A stretch of DNA of 33,282 nucleotides from an uncultured Oscillospiraceae bacterium (GTDB lineage: Bacteria; Bacillota; Clostridia; Oscillospirales; Acutalibacteraceae): positions 1 through 33,282 of the forward strand of contig URPR01000014.1 of NCBI GenBank assembly GCA_900549775.1, read 5' to 3'. The translations under genes and the position numbers were made by a program. The notes below the pieces were generated by a model. The model had not been told where the DNA came from, did no database searches, and worked only from the letters and a program-made list of their open reading frames with translations. Of the stretch, positions 33,243-33,282 are shown one piece after another (within the stretch, counting starts at the first letter, position 1; every line of letters begins with the position of its first letter).

Positions 33243-33282
33243 ATGGGATATGATAATTTTGGTTTGAAGATAGGCGTAGAAG
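33243..33282 (+). CDS. Start of probable tape measure protein (runs off the window)
   Basis: ATG 33243 begins MGYDNFGLKIGVE and remains open to the window end. Tape measure proteins in related phages start with the same kind of YxLGLKIGIE segment, and this gene always follows the assembly chaperone. The ribosome site is weak (GAAAGGCGAG). Only 13 codons can be seen. Confidence 0.6.
   Translation, partial: MGYDNFGLKIGVE

Noticed and set aside
1..33282. tRNA or rRNA genes
   Set aside because: No cloverleaf or rRNA-like sequence was recognised by eye on either strand; a tRNA scan would be needed to exclude one.

Overview
This window is A+T-rich DNA that looks like the chromosome of an anaerobic, low-GC Firmicute (Clostridia). 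The evidence is strong AGGAGG-type ribosome binding sites, short overlapping operons, an AAA-ATPase_like (Pfam PF09820) gene and a prophage of the type common in gut Clostridia. The species cannot be named from sequence alone.

The left third (1-9850) is a decayed chromosomal region. It holds the 5' part of an AAA-ATPase-like gene (minus strand), a dead IS5-type insertion sequence (about 1103-1885) and about 1.2 kb of unrecognised degenerate sequence. A minus-strand RiPP cluster follows (8564 down to 3057): a 74-residue precursor with a subtilosin-like CxxC start to its core, two consecutive radical SAM/SPASM enzymes, an ABC exporter (ATPase plus two permeases) and an S41 peptidase. This gene set resembles two-enzyme sactipeptide clusters such as thuricin CD. 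The precursor, both maturases and the peptidase have intact reading frames, while all three exporter genes are broken. Directly upstream of the precursor lies a degraded 5' half of metK, the gene for the enzyme that makes S-adenosylmethionine.

From about 9875 to the right edge, all on the plus strand except one toxin-antitoxin pair, is a siphovirus-like prophage in standard order. The early/replication part has a sigma-like region 4 protein, SNF2-type helicase, Cys-rich putative ssDNA-associated protein, family A DNA polymerase, primase/DUF927 ATPase and VRR-NUC nuclease. A DUF1492 late-regulator-like protein, a probable late promoter and an HNH endonuclease come next. After the inverted relB/yafQ-like pair and a candidate cos region come small terminase, a PnuC-like membrane protein, a ParB-methyltransferase gene cut by a stop codon, a dcm remnant, large terminase, portal, ClpP-like prohead protease, HK97-type capsid, head fibre, connectors, tail completion proteins, major tail protein, the tail assembly chaperone with a -1 frameshift site, and the start of a probable tape measure gene.

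The packaging and structural genes I read are open, while inserted accessory genes (two BRO-type antirepressors, toxin, methyltransferases) carry stops or frameshifts. No integrase or attachment site was recognised. The most unusual items are the sactipeptide-like cluster with its dead exporter and metK fragment, a structured 85-base element plus a 92-base palindromic repeat inside the head-tail operon, the repeat-rich gap after the primase gene, and the split accessory genes.
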